Assembly (NCBI GenBank): GCA_009782215.1
Contig: WRKO01000004.1
Span: 49,573 to 113,572 of the forward strand
From: Oscillospiraceae bacterium
GTDB lineage: Bacteria; Bacillota; Clostridia; Oscillospirales; UBA929
DNA: 64,000 nt
Direction: 5' to 3'
In this document: positions 49,934 through 60,263 of the stretch, piece after piece
Layout of the letters: each line of letters opens with the position of its first letter
How positions within the stretch are numbered: position 1 is the stretch's first letter
Program-made: the position numbers and the translations under genes
The notes under the pieces: generated by a model
The model's input: only the letters and a program-made list of their open reading frames with translations
What the model was told of the DNA's origin: nothing
The model's database searches: none

Positions 49934-52687
49934 TTACGCCCTGTCCTCCGCCTCGCGTCCGGCCACCGCGGCGGCTTCCTCAAAGTCGCTGTACAGAAGG
50001 TGTTCGGAGACGGCGTCCAGCGTTTCTTTTACCGCGCGGGGCCATGCTTTCTTCTTCAGCTCGCCCAGCGCGTTTTTGGCGGTTCTCTTGTCGTATCCGA
50101 GACAGGCGTCGCGGATGGCGGCCCATTGCCCGCGTAAAAATTCCCTGTCCCCGTCCGTTATATCGGCGGCGGCGTCCTCGTCCTTAGGCTTTATTTTGTC
50201 AATCACGGCTCGCAATTCCCCGATAAACGCCGCCGTCTCCTCCGCCATGACGGACAGGTCGCGTTCCCGCGCCGCCTGCTCCAGCCTGAGCGCGACCGCC
50301 GAAAGGTCGGCCTCCCCCACATTGGTCAGCGCGCTTTTCATCGCGTGGACATTGATGATATACAGCGCCAAATCGTCTTCCAGCGGGGCGTTCCACCTGT
50401 CGAGGATGGCTTGCAGCGTGTCGGCGGTTTTACCCGCGTCGCGGGCAAACAGCTTGGCCAGCTCCGCCGCGTACGAGGCCATAGGCAGCTTGACGGCGTT
50501 CTTCTTCTGCCTGCGCGCGGCCTCAACCGTCTCGGGGGGATGACGGTCGCGTATCAGCCTGTTGAGCGCGAGGTCGAGATGGCGGATGTCAATCGGCTTG
50601 GAGATAAACTCGTCAAAGCCGCGCATCAAAAACATCTCCGCCTGCCCCTGCATGGCGTTGGCCGTCAGCGCGGCAATCGGGTTCGGGTATCCGTATTCCC
50701 GGATTCGCTGAACCGCCTCTATCCCATCCATTCCGGGCATCATATAGTCCATCAGGATTAGGTCGTATACCCTGCCGCTCTTAATCTTGGCGAGCGCTTC
50801 CTGCCCGCTGAGCGCCGTATCAATGGCCAGCCCGTACGGCAGCAGCAGCCCTTTCGCCACATAGAGGTTGCTTTCCATGTCGTCCACAATCAGCACGCTG
50901 CCATACGGCATATACTCCCGCGAAAAGCTCTCCTTCAGCGCCGGGGTTTTCGCGTCCACATGGAACTGCCGGATGCGTTCGGCCAAGGCGGGGCCCAGCG
51001 CGCCCGCGCTCGTGTCCTTCTGCGGGATTTTCACGGTGAAGATGGAGCCGGAGCCCATCTCGCTTTTAACGGTAATGGAGCCGTCCATCAGGTCAAGCAG
51101 GCGCTTGGTGATGCTCATGCCCAAGCCGGTGCCCAGCGTCCCGCGGGCCGTGGACGTCAAAAAGCGCGAGTATTCGTCAAAGAGCCTGTCAATCTGCTCG
51201 GCCGTCATGCCGTGTCCGGTGTCGCTGATGGTGAACACCAGAATCAGCTTGCCGTCCTCTCCGTATTCGGCCGCCGCGTTCAGAACCACCTTGCCGCTTT
51301 CGGTATACTTAAAGGCGTTGGAAAGCAGGTTGTTGAGAATCTGCTTGACGCGGATTTCGTCGCCGATGACGATGGAGGGCAGGGTTTCGCCGACCAGAAC
51401 CTCAAACTCCACCGGCCTGCTGTTCGCCCGAACCAGATTGTAGTGTACGACGTCGTTAATCAGGCTGGCAAGCTCATATCTGGCGGGGATAATCTCCAGT
51501 TTCCCGGCTTCGATTTTGGATAAGTCAAGCAAATCGTTGATGATGCCCAGCAGGGAATACGCCGAACTGTATATCCTCGAAAAGGATTCCTGAAGCCCGG
51601 GCGAGAGGTTGTCGCTCAGCAGCTCAATCTCCGTGACGCCGATGATGGCGTTGAGCGGCGTGCGGATTTCATGGCTCACCATCGCGAGGAAATTGCTCTT
51701 TTGCCGGCTCTCCTCGTCGCTTTTGACCTTGGCGGACGTGATGCTCAGCAACACCGAGCAGAGGGCCGCGGCCATAACCGCGCCCAAGATGGAGAGAAAC
51801 CAGCCCATTTCCGTAATGCTGCGGTAATATGTGTCATACGGCGTCATCAGGCACAGAACCCAGCCGTTGTCAAAGACCTTCCAGAACAGCTCGTTCCGCT
51901 CGTTCAGGTAAGACCGCGCGTCAAACTTGCCGAACACCGCGCCCGAACGCATATCGGCCGCGATAACCTCGCCGTCGTTCAAGAGATTGATGCCCCTGCC
52001 GAGAAAATCCACGCTGGGATGGGCGATGACGTTTAGGTTCCCGTCCAGCATTAAGCTGTATCCGTCGTGGGTGAGCCGCGTATTGATGACAAAATCGGCG
52101 ACGTACTCCAGCGTGAGGTCAAAGCAGATGACGCCCAGCGGCCTGTTGTCGTCGTCAAAAATGCGGCGCGCGTATGTGAGGGTGTACGCTTCGGCGCCCG
52201 CCTCAAGCTGCGGCGCCGTCACCGCGACCTCCCCGTTCGCCTCAACGGCGGCGAGATACCAGTCACTCTCGGTTAAATCGCCCTCCGGCGCGGGCGCCTT
52301 CCCGTTGTATATAAGCTGCCCGTCAAAGCAGTCAAAGACGCCGTATACGGCGTCCACACTGCGCAGCATACTCTCCTCGGAAAGTATCTGCCGGGTAATA
52401 TCGGTCATAAAAAGGCGAACGACCTCAATGGGTTCGCCGTTCGTAAGCATGATGCGGACAGAGCCCGCCATTCCGGCGAGGACTGTCTGCGATTCCTGAA
52501 GATGCGCGTTAATGTAGGCCTCGGCGTTGGTGAGCTTGTCTTCGGCGTTAACCTGCAAGTGGCGCTGCTCGCGCTCCCGCCCGTAGGAGTAGCTGACAAA
52601 TACCATCAACGCGAACGCTATAACCACAAGGCATATCTGCGCATAGGCCAGCCTGATTTTTTTGAGCTTGCCGAATAGTGAACGCAT
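49934..52687 (-). CDS. Hybrid sensor histidine kinase: sensor-HK-REC-Hpt
   Basis: 917 residues. Membrane helices at about 15-35 and 293-315 bracket an extracellular dCache-like sensor. Then come HisKA with the H-box 'MVSHEIRTPLNAIIGVTEIE' (His about 338), HATPase with 'NNLLSNAFKYTESGK' (about 455) and 'GTGLGMSITKRLLDLMDG', a receiver with 'DLILMDYMMPGMDGIEA' (Asp about 648), and an Hpt domain with 'VHAMKSALTNVGEADL' (His about 782). All phosphotransfer residues are present. It follows the HD-GYP gene by 14 bases, so the two are co-transcribed. Confidence 0.94.
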   Translation of the reverse strand: MRSLFGKLKKIRLAYAQICLVVIAFALMVFVSYSYGREREQRHLQVNAEDKLTNAEAYINAHLQESQTVLAGMAGSVRIMLTNGEPIEVVRLFMTDITRQILSEESMLRSVDAVYGVFDCFDGQLIYNGKAPAPEGDLTESDWYLAAVEANGEVAVTAPQLEAGAEAYTLTYARRIFDDDNRPLGVICFDLTLEYVADFVINTRLTHDGYSLMLDGNLNVIAHPSVDFLGRGINLLNDGEVIAADMRSGAVFGKFDARSYLNERNELFWKVFDNGWVLCLMTPYDTYYRSITEMGWFLSILGAVMAAALCSVLLSITSAKVKSDEESRQKSNFLAMVSHEIRTPLNAIIGVTEIELLSDNLSPGLQESFSRIYSSAYSLLGIINDLLDLSKIEAGKLEIIPARYELASLINDVVHYNLVRANSRPVEFEVLVGETLPSIVIGDEIRVKQILNNLLSNAFKYTESGKVVLNAAAEYGEDGKLILVFTISDTGHGMTAEQIDRLFDEYSRFLTSTARGTLGTGLGMSITKRLLDLMDGSITVKSEMGSGSIFTVKIPQKDTSAGALGPALAERIRQFHVDAKTPALKESFSREYMPYGSVLIVDDMESNLYVAKGLLLPYGLAIDTALSGQEALAKIKSGRVYDLILMDYMMPGMDGIEAVQRIREYGYPNPIAALTANAMQGQAEMFLMRGFDEFISKPIDIRHLDLALNRLIRDRHPPETVEAARRQKKNAVKLPMASYAAELAKLFARDAGKTADTLQAILDRWNAPLEDDLALYIINVHAMKSALTNVGEADLSAVALRLEQAARERDLSVMAEETAAFIGELRAVIDKIKPKDEDAAADITDGDREFLRGQWAAIRDACLGYDKRTAKNALGELKKKAWPRAVKETLDAVSEHLLYSDFEEAAAVAGREAEDRA

Positions 52688-52701
52688 CGTTGCCCTGCCC
52701 C

Positions 52702-53721
52702 CTACATCACAGCCCTGAATTTCTCCCGCGCGGCAAAGAATACGCCGGCAATATCCGGGTCGAAGTGTTTTCCCGCGTCCGCCATGATGATGCGCTCCGC
52801 TTCCTCGGGGGGAAACGCCGGCTTGTACGGACGCTCGGAAATAATCGCGTCGTAAGCGTCGGCCACGGCCATAATCCGCCCGTGGAGCGGAATGTCGCCG
52901 CCCTTCAGCCTATAGGGGTAGCCGGCGCCGTCCCAGCGCTCGTGGTGGTAGCCGGCAAACAGCCTCGCGTGGTTTAGGAAGGATTCCTCGCCCGTCTGGT
53001 GAACCATTTGGTCTATAATGCGCTCGCCTTCGGTGGTGTGGACTTTAACCTTTTCAAATTCCTCCGCCGTCAGCCTGCCCGGCTTGTTTAAGACAAGGTC
53101 GCTGACGGCAATCTTGCCGACGTCGTGCAGCCGCGCCGACGCCGCGACCGTCTCCAAATCCCATGCGTTGATTTCATCCGCGTGCAGCCCGCACTCCAGC
53201 AGCGCGTCTATCAGGATGCGTATGTAGGTGGCCGTGCGCTCGATATGCCCGCCGGTCGTCACGTCTCGGCTCTCCACCATGTCGGCGAGAACGGAGATGA
53301 TGCCGTTTCGGAGGCGCTCAAGCTGACACGTCCGCTCGCGTATAAGCGTATCGACATGCAGATGCGATTTGACGCGCTTGAGAAGGACTGGCGCGGAAAA
53401 GGGCTTGTGGATGAAGTCCGCCGCGCCCATTTCAAAGCCTTTAACCTCGGTCGCCGCGTCGCTCCACGCCGTCAGGAAGACCACGGGAATCTCCGCGTAC
53501 CGTTCGTGCGCCTTCAACTGGCGCAGCACTTCGAAGCCGTCCATGTCCGGCATTTCGATGTCAAGCAGGATGAGGTCGGGAATCATTTTCTTCAGGAGGA
53601 GAAAGAGTTTGTGCCCCGAAAGCATGGTCATTACCGTAAAATGCGGTTCAAGCGCTTCTTCTACCATCATAAGGTTCAAACTGCTGTCATCCACCGTGAA
53701 GATAACCTTCAATATTGTCAC
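52702..53721 (-). CDS. Response regulator with HD-GYP domain
   Basis: About 339 residues: a receiver ('VIFTVDDSSLNLMMVEEAL', phospho-Asp about 54 in 'LILLDIEMPDMDG') and an HD-GYP domain with 'ARLHDVGKIAVSDLVLNKP' and 'YHHERWDGAGYPYRLKGGDI'. Such proteins usually hydrolyse cyclic di-GMP or related dinucleotides. The GTG at 53721 has GAGAGGG just upstream; the frame extends to 53760. It forms a unit with the hybrid kinase downstream. Confidence 0.92.
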   Translation of the reverse strand: MTILKVIFTVDDSSLNLMMVEEALEPHFTVMTMLSGHKLFLLLKKMIPDLILLDIEMPDMDGFEVLRQLKAHERYAEIPVVFLTAWSDAATEVKGFEMGAADFIHKPFSAPVLLKRVKSHLHVDTLIRERTCQLERLRNGIISVLADMVESRDVTTGGHIERTATYIRILIDALLECGLHADEINAWDLETVAASARLHDVGKIAVSDLVLNKPGRLTAEEFEKVKVHTTEGERIIDQMVHQTGEESFLNHARLFAGYHHERWDGAGYPYRLKGGDIPLHGRIMAVADAYDAIISERPYKPAFPPEEAERIIMADAGKHFDPDIAGVFFAAREKFRAVM

Positions 53722-53793
53722 GCCCCTCTCCAAAATCGCCGCGCCGGTATCAGCGCGCAAAAAGTAAACGCCCAGCTTACACGAATTTCCAAT

Positions 53794-53823
53794 AGTATAC
53801 TATACACACTGCCCAAATGTCAA
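53794..53823 (-). promoter_or_regulatory. Sigma-A promoter of the HD-GYP-hybrid kinase unit
   Basis: On the minus strand TTGACA (53823-53818), an 18-base spacer and TATACT (53799-53794). An overlapping TATAGT also occurs nearer the -35 box. Confidence 0.72.
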
Positions 53824-53911
53824 CAGAAATTTACCGAAAATTTTGTGCGGATTTTTTTGGCGCTTTCTGGGGATTCCGCAACCCCCCGCAAAACCCGCCC
53901 ACAGCGGCGTT

Positions 53912-54691
53912 TCAAGCCTTTCTGATGTGCTTCTCGACCTTTTCGTGCAGCGCCCTTGTCTCGAACGGCTTGACCAAAAAATCACTCGCCCCGAGATGGA
54001 TGGCGGCGGTCAGATGGTCGGTCGTCCCTTCGCTCGTCAGGAAGATAACCGGCGTCTCCTTATGCTTCTCGAAGCTCCGTATGACCGGAATCAAATCAAA
54101 CCCGTTGATCACCGGCATGTTGTAGTCCAGCAGAAACAAATCGGGCGTGATTTTGTTCAGCACCGCTCTCAGCTCCTCCGGCTTGGCCAGCGTATACACC
54201 TTGTATTTGTCGCACAGCGCGTAATTGATGGCCAGCAGCATACTGGAAACATCGTCAACGGCGAGGACGCTCGGCCTGTTGTCGGGCTTCTCGGACGCCA
54301 GAGTCCGCTGCCTGTTCGGGTTCAGCGCGTTTTCGATGGCGTCAATCAGCGACTGGGTGGAATACGGCTTGCCCACATGGGCGGTCGCGCCAAGGTTGAT
54401 GCCCTTCACCACGCTGTCCCTGTCCATCTGGGAGGTGAGGAAAATCACCGGAATCACGGCGTAGCGCGGATCCTCCTTCAGCAGCCTGATGGTTTCATAC
54501 CCGTCAACGTCCGGCATATTGACGTCCAGCAGAATCAAATCGGGCATCACATACTCAAGCACCTCAAACAGCTTCCCGGCCGACTGCGCCGGAAACACCT
54601 CATACCGGCTTTTCAGCCTGTCTCTCACCGTTATCAGGCTGTAGTTGACGTCGTCAACATAGACAATCTTTTTACGAATGTTGGGTTTCAC
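53912..54691 (-). CDS. Tandem receiver protein (REC-REC), no output domain
   Basis: 259 residues made only of two receiver domains: Asp 56 in 'LILLDVNMPDVDGYE' and Asp 189 in 'LFLLDYNMPVINGFD', each with its acidic pair (VDD) and Lys (GKPY, VKPF). With no output domain it is probably a phosphate sink or shuttle in a relay. Its ATG overlaps the giant kinase stop codon by 4 bases, so the two are produced together. Confidence 0.92.
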   Translation of the reverse strand: MKPNIRKKIVYVDDVNYSLITVRDRLKSRYEVFPAQSAGKLFEVLEYVMPDLILLDVNMPDVDGYETIRLLKEDPRYAVIPVIFLTSQMDRDSVVKGINLGATAHVGKPYSTQSLIDAIENALNPNRQRTLASEKPDNRPSVLAVDDVSSMLLAINYALCDKYKVYTLAKPEELRAVLNKITPDLFLLDYNMPVINGFDLIPVIRSFEKHKETPVIFLTSEGTTDHLTAAIHLGASDFLVKPFETRALHEKVEKHIRKA

Positions 54692-57600
54692 TGGCTCACC
54701 TCCTGCACATTCAAACCGGAAAGCCTCTCAACAATTTGCGAGAAATTCATCATCCCCACATTTTCCCGCAGCCAAATCGCGAGTCCGTCGTCGGATTCAT
54801 ACTGGTACCGTCCAATTTCGTCAATGGCCTCGTCCGCCCCGTCCATATCGTATTCCTTGCAGGCGATGAGGAGCTTTGCCAGCAAGCCCTTGTCCGGCTC
54901 GGCCTTCACCGGCTTGGGATTCTCGGCCTCGATGGCGGTGAGCATCTCGTCGATGGCGCCGATAAACGCCCACGCGGCTTCAAGGAACTCAGGGTTATGC
55001 TCCCTGACAAACGCCAAGTCGCCGGCGGCGGCGGCCTGTTCAAGAACCTCGGCCTTCTGGCCTATCCGGTCGGCGTGGATATCGTAGCTCGCCCCCTTGA
55101 TGCCGTGGACGGTGATTTTGTAGCCCGCGAGCTTCTCCTCGTTGACCGCCGACATCACCTCCAGCATGGAGCTGATGTTGGTCACATATGCGCGCAGGAT
55201 TCTCAGGTACGTTTCGGCGTCGCCCTCGTATCTGTCCAGACCCTTGGCGATATCCAGCCCATCCACCTTTCTGCCGCTGATTCTCGCCCCGTCCCGGACA
55301 GACAGCCTGACGGCGTATGAGGCCGCCACGTTTTCCGCCTCCTCAAACTCGCTGTGGATGATGCAGCCCTTGATATACGCCACAACCTCCATCGTGTCGT
55401 CCGACCGATCCTTAATCTCCGCCAGAAGATCCAAAACACCTTTTCGGTCATACTCGGCGCACATATCCCGCACCGCCGTAAACAGCTTGTACAGCTCGGC
55501 GACGTCCCCGTCGGAGCCTTTGCCTTGCTTCGGCTCGAGTTTCTCCAAGAGCGCCCGCAGCTCCTCCAAAAACGCGGGCGCCGACGCGGTCAGCGTCCCG
55601 ATATCCTTTTCCCGCCCGGCCATTTCCAGCCGCAGCGCCATATCGGCGAGGGCCTTTTCGCCGATATGCCCGAGGGAGCTTTTGATGCCGTGGACGGCGA
55701 CGACAAACTGCCGCAAGCCCTCGTCGGTTTCGACGCCCCCGACGTCAAGCAGCCCTTCAATCCGCTCCACCGTCCTGTGCGCGTCCCGGATGAAGAATTC
55801 CGTCAGCATCGAATCCTTCTGCGGCGGCAGAACGGCGGCCTCCTTCGCCTCTTTTTGTATCTGGCGCGCGGCCTCGATGACCTCGGGCGGCTGCTTGTCG
55901 CGCACATATTTGTTCAGGACGCTGTTCAGATGGCGCACGTCAATCGGCTTGGCGATAAAGCCGTCAAACCCGTTTTGCAGGAAGATGTCCGCCTGTCCCG
56001 CCACCGCGTTTGCCGTCAGCGCGACGATTGGGGCTTCGTAGCCCATATCGCGCAAGCGCTTGGTCGCCTCCATGCCGTCCATCTCCGGCATCATGTGATC
56101 CATGAAGATGATATCGTATTCCTTGCCCTCCGCAATTTTGTCCAGCGTCTCGCGCCCGCTCATGGCGGTGTCGATTTTCAGCATATACAGCTTCATCAGC
56201 CCCACGGCGACATAGAGGTTTGTCTCCACGTCGTCCACAATCAGCACATGCCCGTAAGGCATCGGGTCGCGCACAACCTTGCCGTAGCTTTTCTTCTGCG
56301 ACATATAGTTGACGCGGAATTGCCGGAGCTGCTCCTTCAATTCGCTGCCCAGCGTCTCAAACCCCGTTGTTTTCTGCGGAATCCGCACGGTAAACAGCGA
56401 CCCCTTGCCCGGCTCGCTCTCCACGTCGATGACCCCGTCCATCAGATGCAGAAGGCGGTGCGTGATGGCAAGCCCCAGCCCCGCGCCCTCAATGGTGCGG
56501 TTGTATTCCTGATTGAAGCGGGAATATTCCTCATACATCCTGTCAAGCTGCTCCCGCGTCATGCCGTAGCCCGTGTCCCGCACGCCCAGCACAAGCGTCA
56601 CGCCCCTCCGGTGCGCCTCGCAGTCAATCGACAGCGTGATGCTCCCGGTCTCCGTGTATTTGAACGCGTTGGAGAGGAGGTTGTTCAGCACCTGCTTAAT
56701 CCGCAGCTCGTCGCCCACCAGCTCCGCCGGCAGGTTTTCGTCAATCTGGATGTTAAACTCAAGGGGCTTGCTGTCCATCCGCATCATGTTCAGGTGCAGC
56801 GTGTCGTTAATCAGGCTGGCGATTTTATACGGCTTGTTGCGGATATCCATCTTCCCCGCTTCAATCTTGGAGAAATCAAGGATGTCGTTGATGATGCCGA
56901 GCAGCATGTCGCAGGAGCTGTGAATCCTCTCCAGCCCCTCCTCAATCTCCGTGGGCAGCACCCTGTTTTGCATCAGAATCTCGGTCACGCCCAAGATGGC
57001 GTTCATCGGCGTGCGTATCTCGTGGCTCATGTTGGCAAGGAAGACCGATTTGGTCTGGTTGGCGGTTTCGGCGGCGTCATGCGCCTTGCGCCGCTCGTAG
57101 CCGGATATGGCCAGCGCCATAAGGTCGGCGAGGGAGGAGACAAAGGTTTGCTCCTCAATCGCCCATTCGCGCTTTCCGTCAAACTCCCAGCAGCTCACCT
57201 GCTCAACGCAGACCACACCCACCAGCTTGCCGTCGGCGCGTATCGGGGCGTTCAGCGCGGCGCACACGCCGGACAGACGGTCGCCCGCGGCGTTTGATTC
57301 GTATTCCTCGCTGCTGTTGGTGACAATCAGCCGCTCGGTTTTCAGCAGCTTCGCGTATTCCGGGAAGTCCGTGAGGTCATAGTCGCTCTGGACGGTATGC
57401 TGCCCGCTGTCGGCGCTGTAATGGGAAATGCTTCGCAGCACAAATTCCTCGTCTATATACCACCACACCGCCACCTGACTGACATTCAAGGCTTTGCAGG
57501 CCCCCTGCGTGACGACGTCGGCCGCGGGCTTCAAATCGCCGCCGGTCAGCGTCGGCGAGGTGGTGATGTTCGCCAGCGCCTCGTTGAGCCGCTTGGTATA

Positions 57601-60183
57601 TTCGTAGCTGCTGACGCTTTTTTGCTCGGCCTCCTTGATTTTGGTGATATCGCGCGCGATGCCCAGAAGCCCGATGACCTCGCCGTCCAGCATCAGGGGC
57701 CTTTTGATGGTCTCGTAGAGCGGGGTGTATCCGTCGGCGCGCGGCATATACTCCTCCGTGATAAAGGACACGCCTTCGTTGATGACCTTTACGTCCGTCT
57801 CGTAATAATGCGCCGTCAGCTCCTCCGGCATCCTGAAGCCCTCCGAGTGAACCTTGCCGATTACGTCCGCCTCGCGCAGCCCGAAATGCTCATACAGGCT
57901 CCGGTTGCACTGCGTAAACCTCAAATCCAAGTCCTTGGTGAAGATCAGGTCGGGGATGGAGTCAAACAGCGTTGTGAGCGTGGTGGTCTTGAGCGCGAGG
58001 TCGCGGGTGCGCTTTTCAATCAGGGCATGGCGGTTGATGGCGCTTGCCAGCATCAGGCTCACCGACCGCAGGATGGCAAGCTCGTCTGCGGTGAAGTCGC
58101 GCTCGTCCACGCAGTCGTCAATGCTGAACAGGCCCCAGAGCTTATCGTCCATGAACAGCGGGATGATGGCCACCGCCTTGACGTCCAGCTTGCTGAAATA
58201 CGCCTGTTCATCCGCGTTCAGCGAGGACAGGGGGCCGCCGATGTATTCGTTGCGGTTGAATTTCTCTTCCCATTCGGCGATGTTCACATACGGGGGCATG
58301 GGGCCCATCGGGAAGATGATTTTTTTGTGCCCGACGTCGCTAAGCCAGCGGAAGAGAAGATCAAACCGGCTCTCCCCTCCAATGTTCTCGTGCCGCCAGA
58401 TTTGGACGCGGTCTACGTCGATTGAACGGCCCACAAGCCCTAGGCTGATCATAATGGGGCCTTCGATGTCCTCGTTTTCCTCCGTCGAGAGCAGCAGGGT
58501 CGCGGTCTGATTGACCGATTTCAGCAAATCATCCTGCCGCTTCAGCCGCTCGGAGGATTGGTGGATATCCAAAATCATTTCGTTTCGGATAAACGAGCCG
58601 GCAATCAGCAGGCTGGCGGCGTTCAGGATGGCCTCCTCCTCATCCGTAAACGACCGCTCCCTGTGGCAGTCGTCAAAGCTGACGAAGCCCCAGAACTGGT
58701 CTTCCATGAAGACCGGCGCCGCCAGTATGGAGAGGATTCCGTCAAGCTCCAGCAGGCTCCGGGCTTCCGGCGCCATCCCGCTTACCGGGCCGTTGATGCT
58801 CCCCCGCCGCGACAGATACGCCTCCCAGCCGGGGAAAACCGCGCTGTACTGATACAGCTCCTCATCCTCGTAATAGGTGGTGTTCTGCGCAGACCACTCG
58901 TATAATTGCGAGCAGTAAAGCTGCCCGTCCACGGTATGGTTTCTCCAGATATGCACGCGGTCGACGCCCACGGCCCCGGCAATCTTCGCGATGCTTTGCC
59001 GCAGGGACTCCTCAAAGGCGTTGACGTCCGCGTTGAGCAGCAGGATGGCCGTTTGGTTCACCGCCCGCAGCATATCGTCCCGCTGCTTGATGCCTTGCAT
59101 CATCAGCTCGTGTTCCCGCAAATCGCGCGTATAGCCCACGACGACATACTCGTCCCCGTATATCGCCCGCACAAGGGTCACCTCCGCGGGGATGGACGTG
59201 CCGTCGCCCGGATGCCGGTGCATCCATCTGAAGATGCAGAAGCCCTCCTCGAACGCTTTGTTTACAAGCTCCACGGCCTTTTTGTCCGAGCGCTGCCCGT
59301 CGGGCTGGTATTCCGGGGAGCTGTCGGTCAAAAAACGAGTCTTGTATTCCTGCTTGTCCTTAAAGCCGTACAGCCTTACGGCGGCCTCATTGCAGTCGAT
59401 GGTGTTGAGGCTCCGATCCCAGATTTGGGCGCACAGCGGCGAGGTGTCCAGCATCAGCATGACGCGCGCGTTTGCCTCGCTGACGGTTTTCTCCATCACA
59501 TTAAACGCGCTCTCCGCTTTGCCGACCACCTTTTTGATGGTGACGAACGCGAGGACGGCAAATATCAGCAAGAGGGTGCCGGAGAAGAAGAGGGTGACGA
59601 TTCTCGCCCGCCTGATGGCATTATACAGGCTTTCGCAGTCAAACTCCATGCCGATGGCGCCGACGACATCCCCCTCGGAATCGTGGAACGGGAAATACGC
59701 CACATAGACAATGCCCCATTCCGTATCCAGAATCTCGTCCCCGAGAACGATTTCATCCTCCAGACACTGCTGGAGGAGCGGAATAATCTCCTCCTCAATC
59801 GGGTCGCCGATGCGGCGGAACAGCTCATTTTCCGGGCTCAGCCCGTCGATTACGTAGATATACCGGCCGTCCTCCGTCCGCTTGGCGGTATATAAGTACA
59901 GGATGTTGGCGATGCGCCTGATTTCGTCCATTTTATGATGCGCCGTCACATAAACGTCGCTCGTCCAGTCCTCCGGGGCGTTCAGGAGCGAAAAGCTGCG
60001 CTCGTCGATGACCTCCTCGGCGTATCGGTGAACCGTCATGGCGTCCTGCTTCAAATTCTCAATCGTCAGCGTATAATATTCGTTGTGCTTGGCGGAGTAT
60101 ATACCAACCGCGAGCAGTGCGGTGCTGATCAGCAGGAGCGTCATAATTTTGATTTCAAGGTTTCTCCAAATGCGTTGTATCAT
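54688..60183 (-). CDS. Giant hybrid histidine kinase (sensor-PAS-GAF-GAF-PAS-GAF-HK-REC-Hpt-Hpt)
   Basis: 1831 residues. Order by eye: membrane helix 13-33, extracellular sensor to about 190, helix 193-213, PAS about 240-360, GAF about 385-535, GAF about 555-725, PAS about 740-860, GAF about 885-1035. HisKA has His about 1052 in 'ANMSHEIRTPMNAILGVTEI' and is followed by HATPase ('NNLLSNAFKYTETGS', about 1171) and a receiver (Asp about 1362 in 'IIFMDHMMPEMDG'). Two Hpt domains carry His about 1498 in 'AVHGIKSSLGHIG' and about 1692 in 'TVHGIKGASYDIH'. All phospho-residues are present. The two GAF domains after the first PAS are similar to each other, suggesting duplication. Unusually large for this class. 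Confidence 0.93.
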   Translation of the reverse strand: MIQRIWRNLEIKIMTLLLISTALLAVGIYSAKHNEYYTLTIENLKQDAMTVHRYAEEVIDERSFSLLNAPEDWTSDVYVTAHHKMDEIRRIANILYLYTAKRTEDGRYIYVIDGLSPENELFRRIGDPIEEEIIPLLQQCLEDEIVLGDEILDTEWGIVYVAYFPFHDSEGDVVGAIGMEFDCESLYNAIRRARIVTLFFSGTLLLIFAVLAFVTIKKVVGKAESAFNVMEKTVSEANARVMLMLDTSPLCAQIWDRSLNTIDCNEAAVRLYGFKDKQEYKTRFLTDSSPEYQPDGQRSDKKAVELVNKAFEEGFCIFRWMHRHPGDGTSIPAEVTLVRAIYGDEYVVVGYTRDLREHELMMQGIKQRDDMLRAVNQTAILLLNADVNAFEESLRQSIAKIAGAVGVDRVHIWRNHTVDGQLYCSQLYEWSAQNTTYYEDEELYQYSAVFPGWEAYLSRRGSINGPVSGMAPEARSLLELDGILSILAAPVFMEDQFWGFVSFDDCHRERSFTDEEEAILNAASLLIAGSFIRNEMILDIHQSSERLKRQDDLLKSVNQTATLLLSTEENEDIEGPIMISLGLVGRSIDVDRVQIWRHENIGGESRFDLLFRWLSDVGHKKIIFPMGPMPPYVNIAEWEEKFNRNEYIGGPLSSLNADEQAYFSKLDVKAVAIIPLFMDDKLWGLFSIDDCVDERDFTADELAILRSVSLMLASAINRHALIEKRTRDLALKTTTLTTLFDSIPDLIFTKDLDLRFTQCNRSLYEHFGLREADVIGKVHSEGFRMPEELTAHYYETDVKVINEGVSFITEEYMPRADGYTPLYETIKRPLMLDGEVIGLLGIARDITKIKEAEQKSVSSYEYTKRLNEALANITTSPTLTGGDLKPAADVVTQGACKALNVSQVAVWWYIDEEFVLRSISHYSADSGQHTVQSDYDLTDFPEYAKLLKTERLIVTNSSEEYESNAAGDRLSGVCAALNAPIRADGKLVGVVCVEQVSCWEFDGKREWAIEEQTFVSSLADLMALAISGYERRKAHDAAETANQTKSVFLANMSHEIRTPMNAILGVTEILMQNRVLPTEIEEGLERIHSSCDMLLGIINDILDFSKIEAGKMDIRNKPYKIASLINDTLHLNMMRMDSKPLEFNIQIDENLPAELVGDELRIKQVLNNLLSNAFKYTETGSITLSIDCEAHRRGVTLVLGVRDTGYGMTREQLDRMYEEYSRFNQEYNRTIEGAGLGLAITHRLLHLMDGVIDVESEPGKGSLFTVRIPQKTTGFETLGSELKEQLRQFRVNYMSQKKSYGKVVRDPMPYGHVLIVDDVETNLYVAVGLMKLYMLKIDTAMSGRETLDKIAEGKEYDIIFMDHMMPEMDGMEATKRLRDMGYEAPIVALTANAVAGQADIFLQNGFDGFIAKPIDVRHLNSVLNKYVRDKQPPEVIEAARQIQKEAKEAAVLPPQKDSMLTEFFIRDAHRTVERIEGLLDVGGVETDEGLRQFVVAVHGIKSSLGHIGEKALADMALRLEMAGREKDIGTLTASAPAFLEELRALLEKLEPKQGKGSDGDVAELYKLFTAVRDMCAEYDRKGVLDLLAEIKDRSDDTMEVVAYIKGCIIHSEFEEAENVAASYAVRLSVRDGARISGRKVDGLDIAKGLDRYEGDAETYLRILRAYVTNISSMLEVMSAVNEEKLAGYKITVHGIKGASYDIHADRIGQKAEVLEQAAAAGDLAFVREHNPEFLEAAWAFIGAIDEMLTAIEAENPKPVKAEPDKGLLAKLLIACKEYDMDGADEAIDEIGRYQYESDDGLAIWLRENVGMMNFSQIVERLSGLNVQEVSQ

Positions 60184-60228
60184 CCTATCTTCCCCTTTTC
60201 CTGCTCCTCTGTACAGCGTATTGTTTTA

Positions 60229-60257
60229 ATGGTATCACATCCGCGCCTCATTGTAAA
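60229..60257 (-). promoter_or_regulatory. Probable promoter of the giant kinase unit
   Basis: On the minus strand TTTACA (60257-60252), a 17-base spacer and TACCAT (60234-60229), some 45 bases before the ATG and abutting the 3' end of the SDR gene. Confidence 0.5.
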
Positions 60258-60263
60258 GGCGTT

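Noticed and set aside
55354..57297. 647-residue open frame opposite the giant kinase
   Set aside because: The real kinase on the other strand has continuous domain structure here; the opposite peptide is His/Val/Leu-rich without motifs.
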